From assembly GCA_963714425.1 (NCBI GenBank), contig CAVQOI010000012.1:62001-126000 (forward strand): a DNA stretch of 64,000 nt, written 5' to 3'. Of this stretch, positions 35,039 to 44,350 are shown piece by piece. The position numbers were made by a program, and so were the translations under genes. Source of the stretch: DATCYX01 sp963714425 (GTDB lineage Bacteria; Chloroflexota; Anaerolineae; Anaerolineales; UBA4823). How positions within the stretch are numbered: the first letter of the stretch is position 1; each line of letters opens with the position of its first letter. The notes beneath the pieces were generated by a model. That model was not told where the DNA came from and did no database searches. It saw only the letters and a list, made by a program, of their open reading frames with translations.

Positions 35039-37362
35039 AGGTCTGGTGCCAGGAAGGCGACGGACTGGCCCTCATCATCGTCCATCACCAGCTCGAGGTG
35101 ATGTCCCGGTCGGAAATCAGCCACATGGATCAGGCGGATACAATCAGAAATGGCATTCTTCTCGTCTAAGAAATCTCCCAGCCTGTTGGGAGTATGGTAA
35201 AAAAAGGATTTATTGAAAACCGTTTCCTGGTCGTCCAGGTAGATCGCCAGTGGATAGATATTCAACTCTACCAGGTCTTGGAAGAAATGGGTGCCGAAAG
35301 AGGCTTCGGGCGCCTGTCCGATCCCCTGCCCTGCCAGCTCTACCAGGGCGCGGGTGTGGTAGATATCCCCATAGCCAATATGGATACCCAGGTCTGGATT
35401 AGATGTTCCCCAGCGTCCCGGGCCGAGCAGGATGAACTCCTCGTCTGCCAGGGCGGCGTTCAACCGGCGGATGGTCAGGCTCATCTCTGCCCGCGCGGCC
35501 TGGGTGGGCAGGCTCAGGTATTCCTCTGGGGTGACGAAAGCCACGTAGCGGATGTTGGATACATGGCCGCGGGGCGCCATGCGCTGGGTGGAAAAGATGA
35601 TCTCCTCATCTTCCAGGTATTGGGGCAGACGCACTTCGCTATCCTTTAAGTGGCTCTGCGGGCGGCATTGCAGCAGCGTAATCTCGATCTCTGGATGCAG
35701 AGTATCTGGTTGCAGGATTCGGGCGGCGAACTCAGTATCAACCGGAGAGCGGTAATGCTTCTCCAGCAGACGCACAATCTCACTCAGGCGCTGAGCCATG
35801 GGCGTGCGACGGAACAGCTCATCAAATGTGATCACCAGCTTGTCCAGGTTGCTCTCCATCACCATGCTGCGCAGCGGGGATAAGTAGCCACCCTGGTCCA
35901 GCTGTGCCAGATAACGCAGGATCGGGTAGCGCGGTTGCATGACCTCCTGGATGGGCAGCGTCTTGAAAGTGTTCTCCTCCAGGTCGAGCAAGTCTACAAA
36001 CTGCTGCGAATAGCGGCGTAAGTCCTTGGTATTATCCTGCGGATGCAGCATGGGGTGGCTTAGCGCCACCAGGCGGGGGTAATCATTGCCTACCCGGTCT
36101 ACGGCGCGCGTTCCCAGGCCCCAAACCAGGCGGGCGAAGCCGTCCTCTCTACGGATTTGCGGAGACCAGCGGTACAGGTTGCGGCTGAACGCCACTCCCG
36201 AGGCGTGCGGCAGGTAATATCTGCCAAAGCGCTCGCCTTCCACCGCCTGGATCAAGATCGCCATGCGCTCGTCATAATCCTGCAAGCCTTTCGCACGCCG
36301 ATAGAGCAGCGCATCTGGGTGGAATACGCTGGCGTAGATGCGCTTGACTGCGTGGCACAGGCTGGTCAGGTTCTCCCTTGGCGATCCCTGGTTGGGGCAG
36401 AAGTGACTCTCGTACTTCCCGGCGAAAGAGGTGCCAAAGTTATCTTCCAGCAGGCTGGAGGAACGCACAATTACCGGTTTGTTCCCCAGCTGCTCGAGCA
36501 CCCCACGCAGGCTGTCGACGATATCCTCGGGGAATTCTCCACCCAGAAACTCTTTCTGAAGCTGGGGATACTCGAGGCGAATCTGCTCAACCGGCTTGTA
36601 TTTCTGATCGCCCCAATGCATTAAGGAGTTGAACGACATGTACGCGTAGGTCAGGTCTGCCCCGATGAAGAAGGAGGTCGGCAAGCGTAGGCACTTTCGG
36701 ATTTCCTCATCGCCAGCCTCGTTCAGGATGCGCGCCGCCAGCAGCATTCCTGCGGTTTTGCCTCCAATCTTGCCCAACCCGATCTTGCGCTCGCGGATCT
36801 TGCTCAGATCGTCGATAGTAAACCACTCTTTAGCAATATGGACATAAGGCAAGTGATCACTGATCAATGTGCGGATGAGCACGACCTTGATCTCCTGGAG
36901 GCGCGCCTCCAGACGGCTGCGTTCTTCGGGGGGAAGGGACTCGATGGCCAGACCCTGGTCGAAGAGCATGCTCTGCGGCGCCAGTTCCGGGTTAAATGCT
37001 ACCCCTAGCTCGTGCTCCAGCGCGCCGCGCGCGCTCAATGTCTCCTTGACGATCTGCTCGAAGAGATCATATGGCAGGTTATAGGCAAAGTAGAAATCTG
37101 TCAGATGGTCGCGTACACGCATCAAGCGGGTATCCCAGATATCGGCTGCCTCATCCAAAAAGGGATTGTGCACCCCTTCCATGATTTGGGAGCGGATAGC
37201 TTTTTCGCGCACCTCGGCATCAAAGGCTTGCTGTGTGATCACCCCGCGCTTGAACAGCTCGCGGCGCATTTGGGAACGAATCTTCCCGCTCAAGATTGGG
37301 TATTGAGCCAAGGAGAGATAGATATTAAGCGTGCGGTCGGAAGATGGTGGCGGGAGAGTCAT
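35035..37362 (-). CDS. PEP/pyruvate-binding (PPDK N-terminal-type) protein
   Basis: About 775 residues from the ATG at 37362, chosen because a longer frame to 37437 lies in repeat sequence. The central part is the ATP-grasp-like PEP-synthase/pyruvate phosphate dikinase N-terminal domain: IGLGKIGGKTAGMLLA, PVIVRSSSLLEDNFGTSFAGKYESHF, GVAFSRNLYRW. It lacks the swivelling phosphohistidine and PEP barrel domains of full PEP synthase, so it is not a complete PEP synthase. Function unknown; it is in an operon with the deoxynucleoside kinase and directly downstream of dnaN. Confidence 0.82.
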   Translation of the reverse strand: MTLPPPSSDRTLNIYLSLAQYPILSGKIRSQMRRELFKRGVITQQAFDAEVREKAIRSQIMEGVHNPFLDEAADIWDTRLMRVRDHLTDFYFAYNLPYDLFEQIVKETLSARGALEHELGVAFNPELAPQSMLFDQGLAIESLPPEERSRLEARLQEIKVVLIRTLISDHLPYVHIAKEWFTIDDLSKIRERKIGLGKIGGKTAGMLLAARILNEAGDEEIRKCLRLPTSFFIGADLTYAYMSFNSLMHWGDQKYKPVEQIRLEYPQLQKEFLGGEFPEDIVDSLRGVLEQLGNKPVIVRSSSLLEDNFGTSFAGKYESHFCPNQGSPRENLTSLCHAVKRIYASVFHPDALLYRRAKGLQDYDERMAILIQAVEGERFGRYYLPHASGVAFSRNLYRWSPQIRREDGFARLVWGLGTRAVDRVGNDYPRLVALSHPMLHPQDNTKDLRRYSQQFVDLLDLEENTFKTLPIQEVMQPRYPILRYLAQLDQGGYLSPLRSMVMESNLDKLVITFDELFRRTPMAQRLSEIVRLLEKHYRSPVDTEFAARILQPDTLHPEIEITLLQCRPQSHLKDSEVRLPQYLEDEEIIFSTQRMAPRGHVSNIRYVAFVTPEEYLSLPTQAARAEMSLTIRRLNAALADEEFILLGPGRWGTSNPDLGIHIGYGDIYHTRALVELAGQGIGQAPEASFGTHFFQDLVELNIYPLAIYLDDQETVFNKSFFYHTPNRLGDFLDEKNAISDCIRLIHVADFRPGHHLELVMDDDEGQSVAFLAPDL

Positions 37363-37369
37363 GTCGGTT

Positions 37370-37447
37370 GCAGGTTGAAAGTTGCCTGCCAGGCGGCAGA
37401 AGCAAAGGAGCGTACCTTCCCAACTTTCAAAGTACAACCTTCAACTA
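37370..37447. repeat. gttgaaagttg/caactttcaa word-repeat spacer
   Basis: The spacer between dnaN and the PEP-binding gene opens with ttgaaagttg words and closes with inverted caactttcaa and caaccttcaacta words. The family recurs at 48818-48901 before recR. Confidence 0.65.
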
Positions 37448-38581
37448 TCAACTCGCCAGGTGCATGGGCATGATCACGTGCAGGAAGTTATCCTCCCCCA
37501 CCGGCTTGACCACGCCTGGACTGGCATCTGAGATCGTCTCCAGCGCTACGTTGGGAGTCCCGATCACGTCCAGCACCTCGCGCAAGAAGCGGACATTAAA
37601 AGCGATGAGCTGCGCCTGACCTTCAATGGTGGCGTCTACCACGGTCTGGTTGAAGCCCGTCTCCTCAGACTGCCCGGTGATCTCTACCTGACCCGGTTCG
37701 AGCTCGCCGCCGTCCTGGATGTGGATGCGGGCAATGTGCGATCCTTCACGCGCAAAGATCTCGGCTTGCTTGCAGGCCTTGAGGAATTGCGAGGTAGACA
37801 ACACGGCACGCGTGTTGTGGCTTTTGGGGATGAGCTGGTCCAGCTCGGGGAAGGAGCCTTCGATGAGCTGGGAGACCAGCTCGATGTTCTTCATATGAAA
37901 TATCACCTGTCCGCGCCCTGTCGGCATGACCATGGTCACAGCCTGCTCACCATCACTGGAGACACGCGCCAGCTCGATCAATGCCCGAGCTGGGATGACG
38001 GCATGGATGGGCTTGGGCGCTTCCGAAGAAAGCTCGGCGCGGCGGATGGAGAGCCGGAAGCCGTCGGCAGCCGAGAGCGTGATCTTGTTGTCGCGCACGT
38101 CCACCAGCACACCGGTCAGGATCGGCCGCGCCTCGTCAGTGGATGCGGCGAATGCCACCTGGTGGATCATCTCTTTTAAGTCGGTCACATTGATCTGCAA
38201 GCCGGTGTCAAGATCAGGCGTGGGCATGGGCGGAAATTCCTGGGCGTCGATGCACTTCAAATCGGTGTTGGAGGCGCCGCAATGCACGTTGAGCACCTGG
38301 GTGCGCACGTTCAGGCTCATATCCACCTGCTTGTCCGAGAGCGTGCCCACCAGTTCGGCAAAGGTGCGCGCGGGGACGGTGGTGGAACCCTCCTCCTCAA
38401 TCTTTGCTCCGATCCAACACGTGATGCCCAGCTCCAGGTTGGTAGCTGAGAGGCGTAGACGCCCTTCATCAGTGGCGATCAACACATTCGCCAGCACGGG
38501 CAGCGTACTGCGAGCAGAGACGGCGCGTGAAACAATGCTCAGGCCTTGCGCAAGATTTTCCTGAAGGACAGATACTTTCAT
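37448..38581 (-). CDS. dnaN: DNA polymerase III beta sliding clamp
   Basis: This 377-residue protein forms the ring that tethers the polymerase. All three clamp domains are present: MKVSVLQENLAQGLSIVSRAV, then LRLSATNLELGITCWIGAKI and ENFLHVIMPMHL at the end. I chose the ATG at 38581, where family homology begins, preceded by GGAGAG. There is no dnaA or recF beside it, so this is not the usual dnaA-dnaN-recF locus. Confidence 0.97.
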   Translation of the reverse strand: MKVSVLQENLAQGLSIVSRAVSARSTLPVLANVLIATDEGRLRLSATNLELGITCWIGAKIEEEGSTTVPARTFAELVGTLSDKQVDMSLNVRTQVLNVHCGASNTDLKCIDAQEFPPMPTPDLDTGLQINVTDLKEMIHQVAFAASTDEARPILTGVLVDVRDNKITLSAADGFRLSIRRAELSSEAPKPIHAVIPARALIELARVSSDGEQAVTMVMPTGRGQVIFHMKNIELVSQLIEGSFPELDQLIPKSHNTRAVLSTSQFLKACKQAEIFAREGSHIARIHIQDGGELEPGQVEITGQSEETGFNQTVVDATIEGQAQLIAFNVRFLREVLDVIGTPNVALETISDASPGVVKPVGEDNFLHVIMPMHLAS

Positions 38582-38602
38582 AGGGAAGACTCTCCAATTC
38601 GG

Positions 38603-38622
38603 GTTGTATATCAGTATACAAC
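38603..38622 (-). promoter_or_regulatory. Dyad operator-like site at the dnaN promoter
   Basis: GTTGTATA (38603-38610) and TATACAAC (38615-38622) form a perfect 8-bp dyad with a 4-base centre, 22-41 bases upstream of the dnaN start. On the minus strand the dyad includes TATACT, a good -10. A bound protein would block the promoter. The regulator is unknown. Confidence 0.55.
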
Positions 38623-38803
38623 GCGCGGGAAGTTTTGTGAAGCTGAGAGAAGGAATCAATCCACCAACATCGCTTCTCCTTTTGCATAGTCGAATGCAAT
38701 ATCAGATTGTTCTCATTGTTTTTCGCTCTGGGCAATTATCTGGACCGGCGCCAGCAGATCGCCACTTCATATCCACAGGTATAATTGGGCCACCGGGTCC
38801 AGC

Positions 38804-39478
38804 ATGATTTACTCACTACTGCGATTGCTGCTTAAGCTATTTTTCCGTCTCTTCACCCGCCTGGAAACGAGCGGATTGCACAACCTGCCGGTTTCGGGCG
38901 GGTTCATCGTCGCCGCCAACCACCTGGGGCGGCTGGACGTAGCACTGGTGTACCACCTGCTGGACCGCCGGGACGTGTACCTATTGGTAGCGGAAAAATA
39001 CCGCAAGTACGCCATCTTCCGCTGGCTGGTCAGGCATTTGGATGCTGTTTTCGTGGAGCGCTTCAGCGCTGATTTCCGCGCCCTGCGTGAGATGCTTAAC
39101 CGTCTGCAAAGGGGCGGCATCCTGGTCATCGCTCCTGAAGGGACGCGCAGCCCCACCGGCGCGCTGATTGAGGGCAAGCCTGGCGGCAGCTACCTGGCGG
39201 TCAAAGCCGGGGTGCCGATCGTGCCTGTCGCCGTCACCGGCACGGCGGACAAGATTGTTATTCGGGAGTTCACCCACTTGCGAAGGCTACGACTGAGCGT
39301 TCACGTGGGCCAGCCATTCGAGCTATCTGCAGTAGACGGCAAGGCTCGCGACGCTGCCCTGCAAGCCCATACCGATGAGATTATGTGCCGCATCGCCGTG
39401 CTTCTCCCTCGCGAGTGGCGGGGGGTATATACTGACTACCCGCGGGTTCAAGAGTTATTGGCGATTGAGGAATGCTGA
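38804..39478 (+). CDS. 1-acyl-glycerol-3-phosphate acyltransferase-like (PlsC family)
   Basis: This 224-residue protein has the acyltransferase catalytic NHLGRLD (H-x4-D, about residues 39-45) and PEGTRSPTG (about 114-122), with an N-terminal hydrophobic segment. It would acylate lysophosphatidic acid in membrane phospholipid synthesis. A TATAAT lies at 38780-38785. It is divergent from dnaN. Confidence 0.92.
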   Translation: MIYSLLRLLLKLFFRLFTRLETSGLHNLPVSGGFIVAANHLGRLDVALVYHLLDRRDVYLLVAEKYRKYAIFRWLVRHLDAVFVERFSADFRALREMLNRLQRGGILVIAPEGTRSPTGALIEGKPGGSYLAVKAGVPIVPVAVTGTADKIVIREFTHLRRLRLSVHVGQPFELSAVDGKARDAALQAHTDEIMCRIAVLLPREWRGVYTDYPRVQELLAIEEC

Positions 39479-39522
39479 TTGAGGATTGTAGATTTGTGAT
39501 TGCGGATTGCTGGTTTGATTAT
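39461..39522. repeat. gattg/ggattgc word-repeat array
   Basis: The array (gcgattgagg, aatgctgatt, gaggattgta, gatttgtgat, tgcggattgc) overlaps the acyltransferase stop and contains about seven variants of a 9-10-base gattg word. A related inverted pair lies at 49750-49829. Confidence 0.65.
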
Positions 39523-39574
39523 TTACCTGGATGCCAATTTTTTTCACTGACTCGTTGACTCGCTGACACATCCC

Positions 39575-41011
39575 ATGCCCCGCTACGACTGGACCGACGA
39601 CGGTTACTTCATTACAGAGCGCAGAGATCTCGCCCAGATCCGCCGCGTGCTCATCATCACCATGCTGCTCAACTTTCTGGCGATGGGGATCAAGCTAGTT
39701 GCCGGAGTGCTGACCGGCGCCTTGAGCGTAGTCGCTGATAGCCTGGACAGCCTGTTTGACGGGCTCTCCAACGTAATCGGCCTGGCAGGCTTATATGCCG
39801 CCGCCAAACCGCCGGATGCTGAGCACCCTTACGGGCATCGCAAATTCGAGACCTTCGCTGCCCTGAGCATCTCCTTCTTGCTTTTCCTTACATGCCTGCA
39901 GCTGCTCGAAAGCGCCTGGAACCGCCTGGGAGAAAACTCCATCCCGGATGTGACGCTTTGGACTGGAGCAGCCATGTTGCTCGCCATACTGGTTCAGGCT
40001 GGCACCAGCTATTACGAGCTGCGCCAGGGGCGGCGCTTGCAGAGCGAGCTGCTCATCGCCGATGCACTGCACACGCGCGCCAGCATCCTGGTCTCCTTCT
40101 CTGTGCTGGTAGGGCTGGTCCTGGTACGCTTGGGATTTCCTCAAGCCGATCCTCTGCTGGCGGCATTCGTCGCACTGATGATCGCCAAGATTGGGGTGGA
40201 TATCCTGCGCGAGACCCTGCCTGTGCTGGTCGACCAGGCAGCGATCGACCCGCGCCAGATTGCCGAGTTGGTTGGGCAGGTGAGCGGCGTGGAGTCATTC
40301 CACCGCGTGCGCAGCCGTGGGGCGCTAGGCAGCGCAGCTGTGGACCTGCACGTGCGCGTCTCTCCGAACAAGACAGTCCAGGAGGCGGACGCCATCGCCA
40401 ACGAGGTGCGCCGCCGATTGCTGGAACTGGATAAAGTCAGCGACGTGACCGTAAACGTCGAAGCCCAGCGGCTGGCGCTGGGCGAGCGCGCCGACCTGTT
40501 CGCCGACCTCAAGCTTGCCGCCGGCGAGCTGGGGCTGGTGATCCACAAATCCTGGGCACACCGCCTGGAAGGCAAGCTGTACGTCGAGGTGCATGTGGGT
40601 GTGCCGCCAACCCTGACTCTGGGGGAAGCCCACGACCTGGTCGACCGCCTGGAGGTCGAGCTACACCGCCGCCTCCCCGAGGTAGCGGAAGTGCACACCC
40701 ACATTGAGATGGCAAATCTGGCTGTGCAAGAGGGCGACCGAGCCTCGCTCGAGGAGGAGCAGCGCGTGCGGACAGAGATCGAGCGCATCGTGGCGGGCAT
40801 GCCCGGGGTGAGCCGCGCCCACAATATCCAGGTGCGCCGGCACCAGGATGGCGGCGCCCATTTCCACGTCGCTTTGGAAGCGGAGGCGGCGGGGGAGATA
40901 CCCGTTTCCGAGGCCCACCAGCGCTCGCACGAGCTTGAGCAGGTGATCCGGGAGCGGCTCCCCGAAGTGGTCGAGGTCTTCGTGCACCTGGAACCGCCGG
41001 GCGGCTCGTGA
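39575..41011 (+). CDS. Cation diffusion facilitator-like protein with extended C-terminus
   Basis: This 478-residue protein (usual length about 300) has six predicted membrane helices (residues about 25-185). In TM2 it keeps the metal-site pair DSLFD (Asp-x3-Asp), but in TM5 the usual His-x3-Asp reads HTRAS: the Asp is Ser. The cytoplasmic part has three tandem dimerisation-type (ZT) domains instead of one (about 205-290, 300-375 and 390-475), each a beta-alpha-beta repeat ending in V-x-V-H. It may be a metal transporter with altered selectivity or a sensor. Confidence 0.85.
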   Translation: MPRYDWTDDGYFITERRDLAQIRRVLIITMLLNFLAMGIKLVAGVLTGALSVVADSLDSLFDGLSNVIGLAGLYAAAKPPDAEHPYGHRKFETFAALSISFLLFLTCLQLLESAWNRLGENSIPDVTLWTGAAMLLAILVQAGTSYYELRQGRRLQSELLIADALHTRASILVSFSVLVGLVLVRLGFPQADPLLAAFVALMIAKIGVDILRETLPVLVDQAAIDPRQIAELVGQVSGVESFHRVRSRGALGSAAVDLHVRVSPNKTVQEADAIANEVRRRLLELDKVSDVTVNVEAQRLALGERADLFADLKLAAGELGLVIHKSWAHRLEGKLYVEVHVGVPPTLTLGEAHDLVDRLEVELHRRLPEVAEVHTHIEMANLAVQEGDRASLEEEQRVRTEIERIVAGMPGVSRAHNIQVRRHQDGGAHFHVALEAEAAGEIPVSEAHQRSHELEQVIRERLPEVVEVFVHLEPPGGS

Positions 41012-41090
41012 GGTTGTACGCGTAATCACCTTTTCCCTATCTTAATAACCTAAATTGAGCAGATCCCGCCTCGCGTGGTAAGATTCCGGC

Positions 41091-42830
41091 ATGCTAAATT
41101 CCAGGCGTAAATTCACCAATCGCGACCTGGCGAACGTGTTCGAAACGATCGCCAGCCTCCTCGAGATTAAAGGCGACGTGATCTACAAGATCCTCGCCTA
41201 TCGCCGGGCCGCCGAAAGCCTCACCAACCTGGGCAGAGATGTGACCGACATCTGGCAGGAAGGCGGGTTGAAAGATATCCCCGGCGTGGGCAAAGCCATC
41301 GCCGAGAAGATCGACGAGATCCTCTCCACCGGCAAGCTGGAGTTCTACGAAAAGCTCAAGGGCGAAATCCCTGAGACACTGGTCGAGCTGCTTCAGGTGC
41401 CGGATTTAGGTCCAAAAAAGGTCGCCCTGTTCTGGAAAGAGGTGGGCGTCACTGACCTAGCCGGGCTAGAAGCCGCCGCAAAAGAGGGCAAGCTGCGCTC
41501 GCTGCCCGGCATGGGCGAGAAATCGGAGACCAAGATCCTGGCTGGCATTGAGTCGCTTTCGCGCCGCACTACGCGCATCCCCCTGGGGCGCGCCTGGCCC
41601 TTCGCCCAGGAACTGCTCGAGATGCTGCGCGGGTTACCTGGTGTGAGCGCCGCCGAGGCCGCCGGGAGCCTGCGGCGCATGCGCCCCACCGTGGGCGACC
41701 TGGACCTGCTGGCAGCCGCCAGCAATTCTAAAGCTGTGATGGAAGCTTTCGTCAGCCGCCCGGACGTGAGCCGCGTGCTTGGCAAGGGCGAGACCAAGTC
41801 CAGTGTGGAGTTCCACCATGGGCTGCGCGCCCAGCTGTGGGTGCACCCGCCGGAGCGCTTCGGCACCGCCCTGCAGTATGCCACCGGCTCCAAAGACCAC
41901 AACGTGCGCCTGCGCGAGCTGGCTCTCAAGCAAGGGCTCTCGCTCTCCGAGCACGCCCTCACGCGCCAGGACGGGAGTGAGATCCTGTGCGCTACAGAAG
42001 AGGAAGTCTACGCAGCACTGGGCTTGCCATTCATCCCGCCCGAGCTGCGCGAGGACCGCGGCGAGGTGCAGGCAGCTAAAGCCGGCACACTACCTGAGCT
42101 GATCGAGCTGGGCGACTTGCGCTCCGAGCTGCACGTGCACTCCACCTGGAGCGACGGCAAGCTGAGCATCGAAGAGATGGCGAAGGAGGCGCGCCTGCGC
42201 GGCATGCGCGTTCTGGCGTTCTGCGACCATTCCGCCAGCCTGGGCATAGCTGGCGGGCTTTCAGTCGAGGAGATCCGCCAGCAGCGGGAGGAGATCGACC
42301 TGGTTCAGCGCAAGCTGGGCAATTCGATCCGCCTGCTGCAGGGGGTAGAGCTCGAGATCCGCGCCGACGGCACCCTGGACTTCCCCGACGAAGCCCTGAG
42401 CGAGCTGGACATCGTGGTCGCCTCGCTGCACGTTGGCTTACGCCAGCCGCGCGAGAAGGTCACCGAGCGCACCATTAACGCCATCCGCAATCCGCACGTC
42501 GACATTATCGGGCATCCCACCGGGCGCATGATCCCCGACCGCGAGCCCGCCGACCTGGATATGGATGCGGTCTTCGCCGCGGCAGCCGAGAGCAAGGTGG
42601 CTTTGGAGATCAATGCCCACCCATCGCGCCTCGACCTGGACGACATCTACAGCCGGCGCGCCGTGGAGATGGGCATCCCCCTCAGCCTGAACACCGACGC
42701 CCATTCCGCCTCCGACCTGGATCTGCTGCATTTCGGCGTGGCAACCGCCCGGCGCGGCTGGGTGAGCCCAGAGCACGTGATCAACTGCTGGGAGATGGAT
42801 AAATTGCTCAATTGGTTGCGCGGGGAATAG
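41091..42830 (+). CDS. polX: DNA polymerase/3'-5' exonuclease PolX
   Basis: This 579-residue repair polymerase has helix-hairpin-helix repeats (GVGKAIAEKIDEIL, GMGEKSETKIL), an X-family palm (SLRRMRPTVGDLDLL with the G-D-x-D metal site) and a C-terminal PHP domain (ELHVHSTWSDG, FCDHS, INAHPSRLDL, NTDAHS) that supplies 3'-5' exonuclease/AP endonuclease activity. It is the standard bacterial size and all visible metal residues are intact. It acts in base excision repair and gap filling. Confidence 0.95.
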   Translation: MLNSRRKFTNRDLANVFETIASLLEIKGDVIYKILAYRRAAESLTNLGRDVTDIWQEGGLKDIPGVGKAIAEKIDEILSTGKLEFYEKLKGEIPETLVELLQVPDLGPKKVALFWKEVGVTDLAGLEAAAKEGKLRSLPGMGEKSETKILAGIESLSRRTTRIPLGRAWPFAQELLEMLRGLPGVSAAEAAGSLRRMRPTVGDLDLLAAASNSKAVMEAFVSRPDVSRVLGKGETKSSVEFHHGLRAQLWVHPPERFGTALQYATGSKDHNVRLRELALKQGLSLSEHALTRQDGSEILCATEEEVYAALGLPFIPPELREDRGEVQAAKAGTLPELIELGDLRSELHVHSTWSDGKLSIEEMAKEARLRGMRVLAFCDHSASLGIAGGLSVEEIRQQREEIDLVQRKLGNSIRLLQGVELEIRADGTLDFPDEALSELDIVVASLHVGLRQPREKVTERTINAIRNPHVDIIGHPTGRMIPDREPADLDMDAVFAAAAESKVALEINAHPSRLDLDDIYSRRAVEMGIPLSLNTDAHSASDLDLLHFGVATARRGWVSPEHVINCWEMDKLLNWLRGE

Positions 42831-42844
42831 CCACCTGACGGAAA

Positions 42845-43013
42845 GTCATTGCAAACCGCCGCAGGCGGTGAAGCAATCTCGTTTTTGTGAATAAGATGGC
42901 TTCGTCGGCTGCGCCAGCGCCTCCTCTCCATGACCACTCCAGACAGTCATCGTGAGACCTAGAGGTGAGTCATTGCGAGAGAGCTCGGAGGGCGAGACCT
43001 TCGGGCAATCTCA
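42845..43013. repeat. gtcattgc...caatctc repeat pair between polX and alr
   Basis: Two direct copies of gtcattgc...caatctc are present (42845-42880 and 42969-43012), with a degenerate third (gtcatcgtgagacc) between. Each copy is an inverted structure of the type seen at 23118-23219. No gene is present in this spacer. Confidence 0.7.
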
Positions 43014-43116
43014 GACTTTATTAGATGTGGTGTCGGCTGCCTGGCTGCCGCCAGGTCGCAAAGTGTGCATCTCTCCACACCCGAGACTATGGGCGGGTCT
43101 GCACCCTCGCACACCG

Positions 43117-44256
43117 TTATCCTTGCTTATACACCCTCACCACGCGCGGCAGCAGCCCTGTGGTCACCTCGTAGTTGATCGTCCCCGCCAGGGCAGCCAC
43201 TTCCTCGGCGCGGATGCGCTCGTCGCCCTGCGCCCCTACCAACACAACTTCGTCATCCTGCGCGACCCCCGGGATGTGGCTGACGTCCACCACGAACTGG
43301 TCCATGCACACGCGTCCGATGATAGGGGCGCGCTGTCCACGCACCAGTACGGTGCCTCGGTTGGATAATACCCGGTGGTAGCCATCGCCATAGCCCACCG
43401 GCACCAGCGCCGCCAGGGTCGGTTTTTGGGTAATATGTGTGAACCCGTAGCTCACCCCTGCCCCGGCGGGTAGGCGGCGTACCCTGCTCACCCGGCTCTT
43501 GAATGCCAGCGCTGGTCGAATTTCGAATGGGGGAGGCCACTCGGTTGAGGGGTCCAGCCCGTACAGAGCGATGCCCGGACGCACAGCGTTGAAGTGCGCT
43601 TCGGGCAGGCGCATGGTAGCGGCGCTGTTGGCGGCATGCACCAGGGGGATCTCGAACCCGGCCTGCCTGAGCGTTGTGAGCACCTCCTGGAAGACCTGGA
43701 GCTGCTGGCGTGCATGGCTTTGGTCGGCTGAATCCGCCGTGGCAAAATGCGTGAAGAGCCCCTCCAGGCGAATGCCTGGCAGGCTCTGGATCAGGCGCAC
43801 GAATTCCAGCACTTCCTCGGGCATCAAGCCATAGCGGCTCATGCCGCTGTCCACCTTGACGTGCACCGGCACGCTCACGCCATGCGAGGTGGCGATTACT
43901 GAAAGAGCTTGTGCGAATTCCAGGGTGATCACGCTGGGGGTGAGCTTATGCTCGGCGACCAGATGAGCCCCATCCGGAGGCGTATAGCCCATCAACAGGA
44001 CCGGCGCCTGGATCCCCGCGCGGCGCAGCTCGATCCCTTCAACCAAGCGGTGTACCGCCAGCCGGCTCGCGCCCGCCTCCAGAGCTACGCGGCTCACCGG
44101 TCCAGCCCCATGCCCGTAGGCGTTGGCTTTCACCACCGCCATGAGCTCAACAGCTGGTCCGACATGGCGCTTGAGGAGGCGCAGGTTATCTGCGATGGCG
44201 TCCAGGTCAATCTCCGCCCAGGTGATGACCCCTTCGAGAGCCTCATCTTGCTGCAT
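43117..44256 (-). CDS. alr: Alanine racemase
   Basis: This 379-residue PLP enzyme converts L- to D-alanine for peptidoglycan. The PLP lysine is in VVKANAYGHGA (about residue 39) and the second catalytic residue, Tyr, in AGVSYGFTHI (about residue 272); GRVCMDQFVVDVSHI is also typical. I chose the ATG at 44256 because the family begins close to EALEGVITWAEIDLDAI; an ATG at 44265 would add three residues, and longer frames run into the hairpin region. Ribosome binding sites are weak for both. Confidence 0.95.
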   Translation of the reverse strand: MQQDEALEGVITWAEIDLDAIADNLRLLKRHVGPAVELMAVVKANAYGHGAGPVSRVALEAGASRLAVHRLVEGIELRRAGIQAPVLLMGYTPPDGAHLVAEHKLTPSVITLEFAQALSVIATSHGVSVPVHVKVDSGMSRYGLMPEEVLEFVRLIQSLPGIRLEGLFTHFATADSADQSHARQQLQVFQEVLTTLRQAGFEIPLVHAANSAATMRLPEAHFNAVRPGIALYGLDPSTEWPPPFEIRPALAFKSRVSRVRRLPAGAGVSYGFTHITQKPTLAALVPVGYGDGYHRVLSNRGTVLVRGQRAPIIGRVCMDQFVVDVSHIPGVAQDDEVVLVGAQGDERIRAEEVAALAGTINYEVTTGLLPRVVRVYKQG

Positions 44257-44350
44257 GGCTCTCATTTTGGCACGAACGATTCTATTTGTCAATTGGGTGG
44301 ACACAAGTTGGGACAAGAGTTCGAACAGTACTTTTGAATTAAAACAGACC

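Noticed and set aside
38560..38800. Replication origin near dnaN
   Set aside because: Only one weak DnaA-box-like word (tatccacag near 38770) occurs, dnaA is absent and no AT-rich unwinding cluster is seen.
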